Positions 41,304-51,595 are shown, counted from the first letter of the stretch. The stretch: DNA of 64,000 nt from JAZKFT01 sp039925965 (GCA_039925965.1 JBDSXW010000035.1:1-64000); one strand, 5' to 3'. The notes: generated from the letters alone by a model not told the origin. Numbers and translations: made by a program.

Positions 41304-42866
41304 ATGAAAGAAACCCAACGCTATACCGATTCCGGAATTGAAATAAAACAATGCTATACTGCAAGCGATCTTGACGGAACGCTTCCTTTGGAGGCCCCGG
41401 CGGAAGCGCCTTATACCCGCGGCATCCAGCCGGATATGTACCGCGGCAAACTCTGGACCATGCGGCAATACGCGGGTTTCAGCACCGCAGAGGAAAGTAA
41501 TAAACGTTACCACTATCTGTTATCGCAGGGCGTGAGCGGCCTGAGTGTAGCTTTCGACCTGCCTACCCAAATTGGTTACGACAGCGACCACGATCTCAGC
41601 GATGGCGAGGTAGGTAAAACCGGTGTAGCTATCGATAGCCTTGAAGACATGCAGGCACTGTTCGATGGTATCCAATTGCAGGACGTGAGTACATCCATGA
41701 CCATCAATGCCACCGGCTTTATTTTACTTGCATTTTATGTGGCGCTGGCCAAACAGCAGGGAGCTGATCTTACCAAAATAACAGGCACTATACAGAATGA
41801 TATATTAAAAGAATACGCGGCCCGTGGCACCTATATCTACCCACCCAAACAAAGCATGCGTATCATCACCGACATCTTTGAATGGTGCAGTAAAGAGCTG
41901 CCGAAGTGGAATACGATTTCTATCAGCGGCTACCATATCCGCGAAGCCGGCAGCACCGCTGTACAGGAAGTAGCATTTACGCTGAGCAATGGCAAAGCCT
42001 ACGTAAAAGCCGCGTTGGACAAGGGTTTGGACATTAATGTATTTGGCAAACGCTTATCCTTTTTCTTTAACTCCCATAATAATCTTTTTGAAGAAGCCGC
42101 TAAGTTCCGGGCTGCCCGCCGCATGTGGGCTACCATGATGAAAGAGCTCGGCGCTACAGATCCCAAAGCCATGATGCTACGGTTTCATACCCAAACCGGA
42201 GGCAGTACGCTTACCGCCCAGCAACCGATGAATAATATCACCAGGGTAACGATTCAAACCCTCGCCGCAGTGCTGGGTGGTACACAAAGCCTGCACACCA
42301 ATGGGTACGATGAAGCCCTGAGTTTACCCACCGAAGAAGCGGCAAGAATCGCTCTCCGCACCCAGCAGATCGTAGGTTACGAAAGCGGTGTAACCGACAC
42401 GGTGGATCCATTGGCCGGCAGCTATTTTGTAGAGGCGCTAACCAACGAAGTGGAAGCCAAAGCGCTTGAACTCATCGCCCGGATTGATGCGATGGGCGGT
42501 AGTGTCAGTGCCATTGAGCAGGGTTTTATACAAGATGAAATTGCCCGCAGTGCCTACGAATACCAGCGCCAGATAGAAAGCGGCGACAAAGTGATTGTGG
42601 GCGTCAATAAATTTACTGTAGATAAAGAAATACCCATCCCCGGTTTTAAAATAGACGACAGTATTAGATTGGTACAAAGCGAAAAATTAGCCAGTTTGAA
42701 AGCAAGGCGTAATGCTGAAAAAGTAACAGCTTGTCTTGCTGCGATTCATACAGCAGCGGTTGGGACCGATAATCTGATGCCGCTTGTGATTGATGCCGTA
42801 GAGAACTGGTGTACGCTGGGAGAAATTTCGGATGTGTTGAGAGGAGTGTTTGGAGAGCACCGCTAA
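41304..42866 (+). CDS. Methylmalonyl-CoA mutase family protein, catalytic subunit without B12-binding domain
   Basis: 520 residues, equal to the catalytic TIM-barrel part only: GIQPDMYRGKLWTMRQYAGF, LPTQIGYDSD, MTINATGFILLAFYV and RFHTQTGGSTLTAQQP. The C-terminal cobalamin-binding domain (D-x-H-x-x-G) is missing. It therefore resembles the two-part archaeal or isobutyryl/ethylmalonyl-type mutases that need a separate small B12 subunit, not visible here. Substrate is not certain: succinyl-/methylmalonyl-CoA is the default. A VOC-fold protein is convergent next to it. Confidence 0.88.
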   Translation: MKETQRYTDSGIEIKQCYTASDLDGTLPLEAPAEAPYTRGIQPDMYRGKLWTMRQYAGFSTAEESNKRYHYLLSQGVSGLSVAFDLPTQIGYDSDHDLSDGEVGKTGVAIDSLEDMQALFDGIQLQDVSTSMTINATGFILLAFYVALAKQQGADLTKITGTIQNDILKEYAARGTYIYPPKQSMRIITDIFEWCSKELPKWNTISISGYHIREAGSTAVQEVAFTLSNGKAYVKAALDKGLDINVFGKRLSFFFNSHNNLFEEAAKFRAARRMWATMMKELGATDPKAMMLRFHTQTGGSTLTAQQPMNNITRVTIQTLAAVLGGTQSLHTNGYDEALSLPTEEAARIALRTQQIVGYESGVTDTVDPLAGSYFVEALTNEVEAKALELIARIDAMGGSVSAIEQGFIQDEIARSAYEYQRQIESGDKVIVGVNKFTVDKEIPIPGFKIDDSIRLVQSEKLASLKARRNAEKVTACLAAIHTAAVGTDNLMPLVIDAVENWCTLGEISDVLRGVFGEHR

Positions 42867-42876
42867 AAGCGCCAGC

Positions 42877-43344
42877 TCAATTCCTGTCATCATTAATCTC
42901 AATCCAATACCCATCCGGGTCCTGGAAATAGATCTGCTTTACACCATCCGTTCTGATGGTCACCTCGTTCGGTTTTCCTCCGGCATTTACATAGCCCATT
43001 TTTTTAGCTTCCAGCCGGGTAATAAAATCCTGAACAGAGGGTACACTCAGGCAAAAATGATGGTTTTGCAGGACGGTGGGCTTTTGCTTTGCACCTTCAA
43101 TCACATGCAGTTTCGTGTGGTTACCCATATCAAACCATGCATGTTTAGCATCATTAAATGGGTCAGGCACCGGATTCAACCCGATGACACGGGTATAAAA
43201 ATCGACACTTATTTTAAGGTCAACTACAAACAATGCCAGGTGGTTAAAACTTGGCCCTGTCGCGGAACTCATTGTTTTGGATGGGCTTTTACAGGCGGCT
43301 AATAAAACAAGCGCTATCAGCCCGATCAGGAATTTTCTTTTCAT
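42877..43344 (-). CDS. VOC (glyoxalase/epimerase) superfamily lipoprotein
   Basis: 155 residues. Lipoprotein signal (KFLIGLIALVLLAAC), then a single VOC module: NHLALFVVDLKISVDFYTRVIG, HHFCLSVPSVQDFI, and C-terminal YFQDPDGYWIEIND with the second metal Glu. The fold includes glyoxalase I, dioxygenases and methylmalonyl-CoA epimerase. Placement beside the mutase hints at epimerase, but the lipobox puts it outside the cytoplasm, which argues against. Convergent with the mutase gene, 10 bp apart. Confidence 0.8.
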   Translation of the reverse strand: MKRKFLIGLIALVLLAACKSPSKTMSSATGPSFNHLALFVVDLKISVDFYTRVIGLNPVPDPFNDAKHAWFDMGNHTKLHVIEGAKQKPTVLQNHHFCLSVPSVQDFITRLEAKKMGYVNAGGKPNEVTIRTDGVKQIYFQDPDGYWIEINDDRN

Positions 43345-43463
43345 AGGAGGTTCGTTCTTGTAAACTTAATGCAAATAAAGTATCGGGCTGCACTCACTTG
43401 TCAGTTGGTCAAGATGAGTTGGTCAATGCATTGCTGTCCAACTGACCATCGACCAATTGCGGC

Positions 43464-43493
43464 TTTGCCCTTTCGCGAGTATAAGTATATTCG
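43464..43493 (+). promoter_or_regulatory. Probable promoter of dnaG
   Basis: TTTG (43464-43467), 18-bp spacer, TATATTCG (43486-43493), one mismatch from the -7 consensus. The GTG start is 5 bp further, so the transcript may be close to leaderless. Confidence 0.4.
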
Positions 43494-43498
43494 CAGCT

Positions 43499-45427
43499 GT
43501 GATTACACCGGAGACCATACAACAGATCACCAGCCGCATCGACATCATCGAAGTGATCGGCGAGTTCGTAAAATTGAAGAAACGTGGTGCCAATTACCTC
43601 GGCAATTGCCCCTTCCACAACGAGAAAACGCCCTCATTTACTGTTTCACCCAGCAAGGAAATTTACAAGTGCTTTGGCTGCGGTAAAAGCGGCAGTACCA
43701 TCAGCTTCATCATGGAGCATGAGAAGCTGGGTTATGTGGAAGCACTCAAATGGCTGGCCGCAAAATACAATGTGCCGGTGGAGGAAACAGAGGTCAGTCC
43801 TGAGTTTCAGCAGCAGCGGCAATTGGCCGACAGCCTCTTCATCATCAACAAATTTGGCCAGGAATATTTCACCCGCCAACTCTTCGAATCGGAGGAAGGC
43901 CAGTCGGTTGCATTGAGCTATTTAAAAGAAAAACGTGGCTTTAATGAAGAAACCATCCGGAAATTCCAGCTGGGTTATTGCCTTAATACCAGCGATGCAT
44001 TTTACAAAGAAGCCGTAGCCAAACAATACAATAAAGACTACCTGAAACTCAGTGGCCTGGTAAATGAACGCGACGGCCGCTGGTGGGATAATTACCGCGA
44101 ACGGATTATTTTCCCCATACACAATAACACGGGTAAGATTATCGGCTTCGGCGCCAGGATTATTAAGGCAAACGATAAGGCACCCAAGTACATCAACACG
44201 CCGGAAAATGAACTGTATGTAAAATCCAAAATCCTCTACGGCATCTATTTTGCCCGCCAGGAAATGGACAAGAAAAACGAGTGCCTGCTGGTGGAAGGCT
44301 ATACCGATGTGGTGAGCCTGAGCCAGGCCGGCGTGGAAAACGTGGTGGCAAGCGGAGGAACCTCACTTACCCAGGATCAGCTTCGGTTAATCAAAAAATA
44401 CACGCCCAACCTCACCATTATTTACGATGGTGATGCTGCCGGCATCAAAGCCGCCCTGCGCGGACTTGATATGGCCCTGGAAGAAGGCCTGAATGTACAG
44501 TTGGTATTGATACCCGACGGAGAGGATCCTGATAGCTATGTACAGAAAATAGGTAAAGATGCTTTCAATGAATTTATTCAGAACAACAAGAAAGATTTCA
44601 TCCTTTTCCGGCTGGAAGTTTCGTTGAAAGATGCGGGTGACGATAGCCGCAAAAAGAGTGAACTGGTCAATAGTATCGCTGAAAGCATCGCCCGCATTAA
44701 CAAGGCCGAAGACTTTACCAAGGCCCAGGATTATATCCGCAAATGTGCCGCCTTGCTGAAGGTGGATGAAGGCGGTATGACTAACCTGGTCAATAAATTT
44801 ATCCGGGACAAAATAACCAAAGCGGAAGGCAGGCAACCCGAAAACACGCAGCCAGCATTCGAAGAAGGCCAAACCGATCCTGCTTTTGATGATTCCGTCA
44901 ACCTGCTAATCCGCAACGAACTCCAGGAGCGGGCCGTGGTAAAAAGCTTATTGGTGTATGGCCAGCTTCCATTCGACGAAACCCAGAAAATAGCCGACTA
45001 TATTTTTGAAGTACTGGAACATTTTCATTTTGATAATACCCTGCTGGAAAAAATTACTGACCTCTACCAAAGCTGGTACAAAGCCGGCATAGCACCCAGC
45101 GATAAAACTTTCCTGTATCACGACGATAAGGAAATAGCCGCCATGACGGTATCACTGCTGGAATTCCCATATGAGCTCAGCTACAAATGGGACGACTTGT
45201 TGCCGGGTATGAATATTTTAAACCGTGACACCAGCCTGCAGGATACGATTGACAGCGTTAATTACTTCAAGCTCCGCAACATCAAGAAAATGCTGGATGA
45301 AAACCAGCTGGAGCTTGAAAATACGAAAGACATCCACGAGCAGATGCGACTCATTAGTATTCATCGGGATCTGAAAGAAATTGAACGCGAGATCACAGGC
45401 GTGTTAGGTACAGTTATTTTGAAATAA
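43499..45427 (+). CDS. dnaG: DNA primase
   Basis: Lays RNA primers at the replication fork. About 643 residues from the GTG at 43499, which begins at ITPETIQQITSRIDIIEVIG, the normal N-terminus; an ATG 14 codons earlier adds unrelated residues. Zinc finger CHC2: CPFHNEKTPSF ... YKCFGCGKSG. TOPRIM: LLVEGYTDVVSL and IIYDGDAAGIKA. The C-terminal part (from about residue 430) is the DnaB-interacting region. Isolated gene rather than part of rpsU-dnaG-rpoD. Confidence 0.95.
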   Translation: MITPETIQQITSRIDIIEVIGEFVKLKKRGANYLGNCPFHNEKTPSFTVSPSKEIYKCFGCGKSGSTISFIMEHEKLGYVEALKWLAAKYNVPVEETEVSPEFQQQRQLADSLFIINKFGQEYFTRQLFESEEGQSVALSYLKEKRGFNEETIRKFQLGYCLNTSDAFYKEAVAKQYNKDYLKLSGLVNERDGRWWDNYRERIIFPIHNNTGKIIGFGARIIKANDKAPKYINTPENELYVKSKILYGIYFARQEMDKKNECLLVEGYTDVVSLSQAGVENVVASGGTSLTQDQLRLIKKYTPNLTIIYDGDAAGIKAALRGLDMALEEGLNVQLVLIPDGEDPDSYVQKIGKDAFNEFIQNNKKDFILFRLEVSLKDAGDDSRKKSELVNSIAESIARINKAEDFTKAQDYIRKCAALLKVDEGGMTNLVNKFIRDKITKAEGRQPENTQPAFEEGQTDPAFDDSVNLLIRNELQERAVVKSLLVYGQLPFDETQKIADYIFEVLEHFHFDNTLLEKITDLYQSWYKAGIAPSDKTFLYHDDKEIAAMTVSLLEFPYELSYKWDDLLPGMNILNRDTSLQDTIDSVNYFKLRNIKKMLDENQLELENTKDIHEQMRLISIHRDLKEIEREITGVLGTVILK

Positions 45428-45695
45428 CAGGAAAGAGGCTGGCTTTATAACAACACCGCATACCGCGGCGTTATAATACGTTTGTACCTCCTGTCATTTA
45501 TTGTCGTCGCTATTCTTTTAATCAAATGCTTTCCATTTACTTTACCTTAAATCTCAATTTGGCTTTTTTTGCCTTGTCCGGAAAACGGTTGCCATATCAT
45601 GGCTGGAGTTCTCCTGTTGGCGCATAAGAGAAGCCGGATAAAATCAGGTATCAACAAATACTAGGATTTCAGGCGCTCTAACCTAACCACCTAAC
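45428..45695. other. Gap after dnaG
   Basis: No gene. A weak hairpin (TATAAC ... GTTATA around 45444-45474, with inner CCGC/GCGG) could terminate dnaG. The remainder is AT-rich and should carry the promoter of the asparaginase gene. Confidence 0.35.
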
Positions 45696-46675
45696 ATGAA
45701 CAGAAGACACTTCGTAAAGATCTCTGCACTTACGGCCCCTGTACTCACTTTTGTGAATGCCTGTACACCCGAAGCTACTCCTACTACAAAGCCGATCGTA
45801 ATCAGCACCTGGGAACCCAATAAAAAAGCAAATGCCGAAGCCTGGAAAACCCTTTCTGCCGGCGGCCGTGCACTGGATGCTGTACATGCGGGTGTTCAAA
45901 TACCCGAAGCCGATCCAGATGATCAAAGTGTGGGCTACGGTGGCCTGCCCGACCGTGATGGAAAAGTGACGCTGGATGCCTGTATAATGGATGAACTCGG
46001 CAATTGCGGGGCTGTAATGGCATTGGAAAATATCATGCATCCTATTTCGGTGGCAAAGATGGTGATGGAAAAAACGCCACATGTAATATTGGCCGGCAAT
46101 GGTGCGTTACAGTTTGCATTAGAGCAGGGCTTCAAGCAGGAGAACCTGCTCACGGATAAAACCATCGTCGCCTGGAAGCAATGGCTGCAAACATCCAAAT
46201 ACGATCCGCTGGCAACTGTAGAAAACATTCAGGAGCGAATCAAAAAAAACCACGATACCATTGGGATGATCGCACTGGACAGTGCCGGAAACTTAAGCGG
46301 GGCCTGCACTACGAGCGGCATGGCGTATAAACTACATGGGCGGGTGGGCGACAGCCCTATTATCGGCGCCGGCCTTTTCGTTGACAATGAAATAGGCGCC
46401 GCCACCAGCACCGGAGTTGGCGAAGAAGTAGTGCGCATTTGCGGCAGTCACGTAGTAGTAGAAATGATGCGTCAGGGCAAAAGCCCCGAAGACGCCTGCA
46501 AAGAAGCCGTAGAACGGATGATTAAATTAAGAGGCCGGGAAGCCTGCAAAAAAATACAGGTGGGCTTTATCGCCCTCAATAAAAAAGGCGAATATGGTGG
46601 CTATTGCATCCAGAAAGGCTTTACCTATGCCGTTAAAAGCAACCAGGAGGAAAAGGTGTATGAGAGCAAGTTTAT

Positions 46676-46688
<13 letters not shown>
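45696..46688 (+). CDS. N4-(beta-N-acetylglucosaminyl)-L-asparaginase family protein
   Basis: Ntn-hydrolase of 330 residues. Autocleaves before the catalytic Thr in KKNHDTIGMIALD (near residue 188); downstream GATSTGVGEEVVRICGSHVVVE is conserved. The twin-arginine-like MNRRHFVKISALTAPVLTFVNAC also has a lipobox (VNAC), so it is probably exported by Tat as a folded lipoprotein. It removes Asn from GlcNAc-Asn, which would release glycan from glycopeptides. The final codons (GAAGTTTAG) run into a repeat of the same sequence. Precedes cutC. Confidence 0.9.
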
Positions 46689-46965
<277 letters not shown>

Positions 46966-47697
46966 ATGAGTTTCACTTTAGAAGTAGCAGCATTTACGTT
47001 GGAAGGCGCTTTGCTGGCGCAGAAGGCCGGGGCCGACCGGATCGAATTATGCGATAATCCTGCTGAAGGCGGAACCACCCCATCACTTGGAATGCTGAAG
47101 ACTGCCCGCAAGAGAATCGGAGTTCAGGTGTACCCGATCATCCGGCCAAGGGGCGGCAATTTTGTATATAGCGGCGATGAGTTTGAAATGATGAAAACTG
47201 ACGTCCAGATCTGTAAGGCGCTGAAATTCGATGGCGTAGTATTGGGTATCTTAAATGCCGATGGCACCGTAGATAAAGACCGCGTGGAAGAACTGGTGGA
47301 ACTGGCAGGCGAAATGGGTGTTACTTTTCACCGTGCTTTCGACCGCACAGTTGATCCCTTCCGGGCAATGGAAGACATTATTGAAACCGGCTGCGAACGC
47401 ATCCTCACAAGCGGCCAGGTGCGTAATGCTATTGATGGCGGCAAACTGATTTTTCAATTAATAGAAAAGGCTGACGACCGCATCATCATTATGCCAGGTA
47501 GCGGCATACGCTCGGAGAATATCTTAGCGCTTGCCGAGCAAACCTGCGCTACTGAATTTCATACATCGGCACGCATCAATACAGAGGTTAAGAAGGTAAA
47601 AAATAAAGCTTCGATGAATGAAACGCTGCCGCATGTTTCGGTTGATGAAAAAGAAGTGAAGGCGATCATCAAAATTTTGGAGAAATTTTTGCGTTAA
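46966..47697 (+). CDS. cutC: CutC family protein (copper homeostasis)
   Basis: 243-residue TIM-barrel protein: AAFTLEGALLAQKAGADRIELC at the start, YPIIRPRGGNFVYS, VTFHRAFDRTVDPF and IIIMPGSGIRSENI. Members are linked to copper tolerance but biochemical role remains doubtful. Directly follows the asparaginase and a micro-repeat that abuts its ATG. Confidence 0.93.
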   Translation: MSFTLEVAAFTLEGALLAQKAGADRIELCDNPAEGGTTPSLGMLKTARKRIGVQVYPIIRPRGGNFVYSGDEFEMMKTDVQICKALKFDGVVLGILNADGTVDKDRVEELVELAGEMGVTFHRAFDRTVDPFRAMEDIIETGCERILTSGQVRNAIDGGKLIFQLIEKADDRIIIMPGSGIRSENILALAEQTCATEFHTSARINTEVKKVKNKASMNETLPHVSVDEKEVKAIIKILEKFLR

Positions 47698-47734
47698 CAT
47701 CACGACTCTTTCAATCCACTTACGGCAACGTTTA

Positions 47735-47775
47735 AACCCAACTTCCCGTAACTGGAAAGTTGGGTTGTATTTTTA
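47735..47775 (+). terminator. Terminator of cutC
   Basis: Stem AACCCAACTT / AAGTTGGGTT (10 bp) with a 12-nt loop, followed by GTATTTTT. It covers the upstream ATG at 47760, which supports the later start of the next gene. Confidence 0.9.
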
Positions 47776-47792
47776 AAACCAAATATTTTAAT

Positions 47793-49202
47793 ATGATAAA
47801 AATAGTTGCAGCGTTTATTTTAGTGCTTGCATGCTCTGCAGCACCCGGTCAAAGTATCGGACCTAAAATGGAAACCCTCTGGACAAAATTCATAGCAGAT
47901 GAACAGCTCCAATATGCACTTGCAGGCATCTGTGTAATGGATACTAAAACCGGGCAGATCGTTTTTGAAAAAAACAGCAATATCGGCTTCGCCCCCGCTA
48001 GCACCCAGAAGATACTTACCACCGTCGCTGCCTATGAAGCACTCGGAAGCGGATTTATGTATCAAACAAAAATTGGATATACCGGCAGCATCAGCAACAG
48101 GAAAATGGATGGCGACCTGGTGATAGAAGCCAGCGGAGATCCCACATTCGGCTCCTGGCGGTATACGTCAGCTAAAGAAGATGTTGTTTTAAAAAAGATT
48201 AGTGACGCCGTAAAAAAATCCGGCATTCAGTTCATCAACGGCAATATAGTTGCTACCGGCGATGGCTTTGACATCAATCCCATACCTGACAACTGGACCT
48301 GGGGCGATATGGGCAATTACTATGGCGCCGGCCATTGGGCACTTAACTGGCGGGAAAACCAGTACGACCTGTATTTTAAATCTGGCAAAACAAAGGGCGA
48401 TACTACAGCTGTTATTAAAGTAGACCCCGAAGAATCCATTATTGGAAAACTGGTGTACAACGAAGTAAAGACTGGCGATGCAAATACCGGCGACGGATCT
48501 TCCATTTACGCTGCACCATTTTCACCATTTAAGCTGGTGCAGGGCAATATCAGTTCGAACGAAAACAACTTTAAAGTGTCCGGCTCATTTTCGCTGGCAG
48601 ATATGAATTGCCTTTCTGCTATTGCGGGATCCCTTCAAAAGAGTGGCATTACTATCACAGGAAAGCCAATTCCGCCGTCGGCGAAAATCTTCTCAGGAGG
48701 TCTACTAACTTCTGTGGGAACTATCACGAATATTACTACTCTTACATCCCCTAATCTCGATTCGATCGTTTACTGGTTCCTTAAAAAGAGCATTAATCTC
48801 TATGGCGAGGCGTTGGTACGTACCATCGGACTTCAGAAAAAAGGATTTGGTTCCACCGATAATGGTCTCGAGTGGATTGATAGTTTTTATAAAGCCAATA
48901 ATTTTGATACCAGGGCCATCCACATGACAGATGGCAGCGGTCTGGCTCCCACCAACCGCACCACACCACTTTCGTTTGTAAAAGCCCTGAAATATGCACA
49001 GGGACGGAGCTGGTACCCGGCATTCTACGATGCCCTGCCGGTGTACAACGGCATGAAGTTAAAAAGCGGCACCATCCATCGTACCAAATGTTTCGCCGGC
49101 TACCACAACGGCTATATCGTTTCGCTCATGGTAAATAATTACAATGGCAGTAGTAGCGGTCTCGTAGATAAAATGTTTACCCTGTTGGATGGATTGAAGT
49201 GA
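47793..49202 (+). CDS. dacB: D-alanyl-D-alanine carboxypeptidase/endopeptidase (PBP4 type)
   Basis: Periplasmic peptidoglycan hydrolase of the S13 family. 469 residues from ATG 47793, giving the signal peptide KIVAAFILVLACSAAPGQ. Active-site motifs in order: STQK near residue 70 (S-x-x-K), SIN in KKSINLYGEAL, and KSG in LKSGTIHRTK. A long insert between the first two is normal for PBP4. It trims cross-links and removes terminal D-Ala. Confidence 0.93.
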   Translation: MIKIVAAFILVLACSAAPGQSIGPKMETLWTKFIADEQLQYALAGICVMDTKTGQIVFEKNSNIGFAPASTQKILTTVAAYEALGSGFMYQTKIGYTGSISNRKMDGDLVIEASGDPTFGSWRYTSAKEDVVLKKISDAVKKSGIQFINGNIVATGDGFDINPIPDNWTWGDMGNYYGAGHWALNWRENQYDLYFKSGKTKGDTTAVIKVDPEESIIGKLVYNEVKTGDANTGDGSSIYAAPFSPFKLVQGNISSNENNFKVSGSFSLADMNCLSAIAGSLQKSGITITGKPIPPSAKIFSGGLLTSVGTITNITTLTSPNLDSIVYWFLKKSINLYGEALVRTIGLQKKGFGSTDNGLEWIDSFYKANNFDTRAIHMTDGSGLAPTNRTTPLSFVKALKYAQGRSWYPAFYDALPVYNGMKLKSGTIHRTKCFAGYHNGYIVSLMVNNYNGSSSGLVDKMFTLLDGLK

Positions 49203-49299
49203 TGTTCGATGGGCTAACAATGATTTCGAATTTAATGCCATCGCCTTTTCCCTTTCAGGGCGAGAAAGCAATTTCGTGAACCCCACATATGGAGGATAT

Positions 49300-49830
49300 C
49301 TATAATGCTTGCCGCTGCAGATCAAGGAGCATATCACTATACGATACACATAATAAATCCGCATCCTGAATCCCAAACAGGTTGATATAATGCTTGCATT
49401 GGGCATCCAGCTTTTGCTGGCCAATTGAACCGTCGAAATCTATGGCCTCAATTTCTATAAAACTTCCCAGGGTCGGTACTGTATCTATGTGAAACTTAAC
49501 ATTATCGATAAAGTAAATTTCCCGGGTCTTTTTAACCACTACTTTTTTACCGAGCGCCTTATCCAGCACCCGTTTAAGGTCATCGCCATTATCAGTAACA
49601 TTTACCATCGTTACTTCCGACACTTTTGGACCTGCCTGGTTGCTGCGCTGGTAAAAGATGAGGGACTTTTCTATAGGGCCCAACCTAAGTTTCAGCCGAC
49701 CTTCCGGGACATTGAAATAGGTGTCTTCCTGTTCGTCTGTTCCTTTAAAATCTGCCTTTTGATCAAGCAATATTTTCCGGATCTGGTCCGGTGCCGCACA
49801 GCGTGCTTTTATTTCTACGTTTAAATGCAT
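49300..49830 (-). CDS. CYTH domain protein (class IV adenylate cyclase/triphosphatase fold)
   Basis: 176 residues. N-terminal LNVEIKARC is the CYTH signature with the first Glu of E-x-E-x-K replaced by Asn; downstream charged strands KLRLGP, LIFYQRSN, VKKTREIYFI and SFIEIEAID supply the tunnel residues. The fold cleaves organic or inorganic triphosphates or makes cAMP. No cAMP-related neighbour. Monocistronic. Confidence 0.85.
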   Translation of the reverse strand: MHLNVEIKARCAAPDQIRKILLDQKADFKGTDEQEDTYFNVPEGRLKLRLGPIEKSLIFYQRSNQAGPKVSEVTMVNVTDNGDDLKRVLDKALGKKVVVKKTREIYFIDNVKFHIDTVPTLGSFIEIEAIDFDGSIGQQKLDAQCKHYINLFGIQDADLLCVSYSDMLLDLQRQAL

Positions 49831-49885
49831 CGGGTTGGGATTAAAATGGATTTACCCAAAAATAGCCGGATTGCCGGAAACAAAA

Positions 49886-49915
49886 ACAGGATCACAAGTT
49901 TCCCCGTGATCCTGT
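49886..49915 (-). terminator. Terminator of the YdeI-like gene
   Basis: Perfect 10-bp stem ACAGGATCAC / GTGATCCTGT with a 10-nt loop. On the minus strand it is followed by TTTTTGTTT. Confidence 0.88.
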
Positions 49916-49935
49916 CCAATATCTGAAAAATTCTT

Positions 49936-50607
49936 TTACTTCTCCGCCAATGTTCTTTTGCCTGCGGAAAGCTTTTCGAGTACGGCTACAGAACGCTTCA
50001 CCCTCGTTTCCTCTTTCTTAGCGTCGCTGATCCAGCTTACATAATCCTGCTGGTTATTCGTGCTCAGGTTTTCGAAAAAAACCTTTGCTTTAGGATTCTT
50101 GCCAAATAATTGCATCAACTCGCTGGGAGGCATAATGGTGTACTTGCTCAGTTCGGCATGTGTTTCTTCATAATCCATCTCCAGGTCGTCGACATTAATT
50201 ACGGGCTGCATTTTTACATTGTCGCCTTTTTTGAACCATAAGGCGCTCCATACATGATCCAGTGCTACTTGCTCCACGCCTTCGAAGCCGTTAGAGGTAA
50301 GCAGGTACCAGCTACAATCCCGGTTGAGATCGCTAGCAATCTTTGAGGTGGTTTTCGGATAGGCGATCCACAACCTCCCTTGCGGGTGTAGCGCGGGCAT
50401 CACATCCTTTAAAATAGTATTAAGTTGGTTTTCGTTTACGGCAAATATCAAAGCCCAGTCTATTTTCCTGGTTTTTAGCAGGGGGGTGACATTCTTGGCA
50501 AATGATAACTTGGCAAACTGTTTTTCAATAGAAGAAGGTAGTCCCTGAATTAACAGGTTTCTTTCTTCTTTTAAATTCAACTTCTCCAAAATACTTTGTT
50601 GAGACAT
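49936..50607 (-). CDS. YdeI/OmpD-associated family protein with N-terminal DUF3052-like part
   Basis: 223 residues. The C-terminal 80 residues match the YdeI/OmpD-associated pattern: MPPSELMQLFGKNPKAKVFFEN and YVSWISDAKKEETRVKR with a Lys/Arg-rich end. The N-terminal 120 (LNLKEERNLLIQGLPSSIE, LWIAYPKTTSKIA) resembles DUF3052-like proteins. No signal peptide. Function unknown; relatives are linked to bacteriocin or stress resistance. Confidence 0.8.
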   Translation of the reverse strand: MSQQSILEKLNLKEERNLLIQGLPSSIEKQFAKLSFAKNVTPLLKTRKIDWALIFAVNENQLNTILKDVMPALHPQGRLWIAYPKTTSKIASDLNRDCSWYLLTSNGFEGVEQVALDHVWSALWFKKGDNVKMQPVINVDDLEMDYEETHAELSKYTIMPPSELMQLFGKNPKAKVFFENLSTNNQQDYVSWISDAKKEETRVKRSVAVLEKLSAGKRTLAEK

Positions 50608-50686
50608 TCAAATAAAATTAAGGTAGCTGAAAAAATGAGTGTGCAAAAGTAATTTTTTACTGCGGTTTTAAAAACTGTTTGCAAAG

Positions 50687-50713
50687 AAAAAACCCTCAAA
50701 TTGAGGGTTTTTT
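50687..50713 (-). terminator. Terminator of the M48 protease gene
   Basis: Arms AAAAAACCCTCAA / TTGAGGGTTTTTT with one central A; U-rich in both directions. 46 bp after the protease stop. Confidence 0.9.
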
Positions 50714-50758
50714 CTTTTTTGTTTAACAGTTACTACATAAAAATGCAACAATTCTACA

Positions 50759-51556
50759 TTATTTTGCGGGTTTATAATTTTTTAATGCTTCCGGGAGGTA
50801 CTCTTTTATCTTGGCAATCCGGGTTTCGTCTGCCGGGTGAGTGCTCATAAACTCAGGTGGCTTCTGGCCATTAGAGGCTGCAGCCATCCTTTCCCAAAAA
50901 GGAACAGCTACACGAGGGTCATATCCTGCGAGGGCACAAAACAACAAACCATATCTATCTGCTTCAAGTTCCTGCTTGCGACTATTGGGCAACGCTGACC
51001 CGTATTGCGTTCCGACTCCATAGGCTGTGAGAAAGAGGTTTTGTGTTTGTGCCGACTTAGTAGATAACAACACTGACAGCGCTGCGCCACCTAATTGAGT
51101 TAGCACCGCTTCGTTCATCCTTGAGGTACCGTGCTGTAGGACCGCGTGGGCTACTTCGTGTCCCATAACGACTGCAAGGGCGCTTTCATTCTGGGTTAAG
51201 GGTAGAATCCCTGTATACACCACGATTTTACCACCGGGCATACACCATGCATTCGCCTCTTTACTATCTATCAGGTTGTATTCCCATTGATACCCTGCGA
51301 GCACTTCGGGTTTGCCCATTTTCGCATAGTAATTTGTAATTGCCGTTGATATCCTTTGACCCACCCTTTTCACCATTGCTGCGTCGCTATTATTTAAAGT
51401 TCTATTTACTCTGAGAAAACTGTCGTATTCAGGTTTGGCCATTGCCTGCATCTGATCTTCCTGTACAAAAGGTAAAGTGGTGCGGCCCGTAACTGCATTC
51501 TGGGAACACGAAAATAGCAGGCATAAAGGGGCTACTAACCATAGCATTTTTTTCAT
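50759..51556 (-). CDS. M48 family zinc metalloprotease lipoprotein
   Basis: 265 residues with lipobox (LLFSC) at the end of the signal MLWLVAPLCLLFSC. Zinc motif HEVAHAVLQH near residue 133; third ligand Glu in RKQELEADRYGLL; typical STHPADETRI near the end. Resembles LoiP/YggG-like outer-membrane proteases that help cell envelope quality control. Last gene of a minus-strand run after plsY and prmA. Confidence 0.92.
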   Translation of the reverse strand: MKKMLWLVAPLCLLFSCSQNAVTGRTTLPFVQEDQMQAMAKPEYDSFLRVNRTLNNSDAAMVKRVGQRISTAITNYYAKMGKPEVLAGYQWEYNLIDSKEANAWCMPGGKIVVYTGILPLTQNESALAVVMGHEVAHAVLQHGTSRMNEAVLTQLGGAALSVLLSTKSAQTQNLFLTAYGVGTQYGSALPNSRKQELEADRYGLLFCALAGYDPRVAVPFWERMAAASNGQKPPEFMSTHPADETRIAKIKEYLPEALKNYKPAK

Positions 51557-51595
51557 TTGGATAAATTAAAGTTGACAAATACGACGAAGGTCAGA

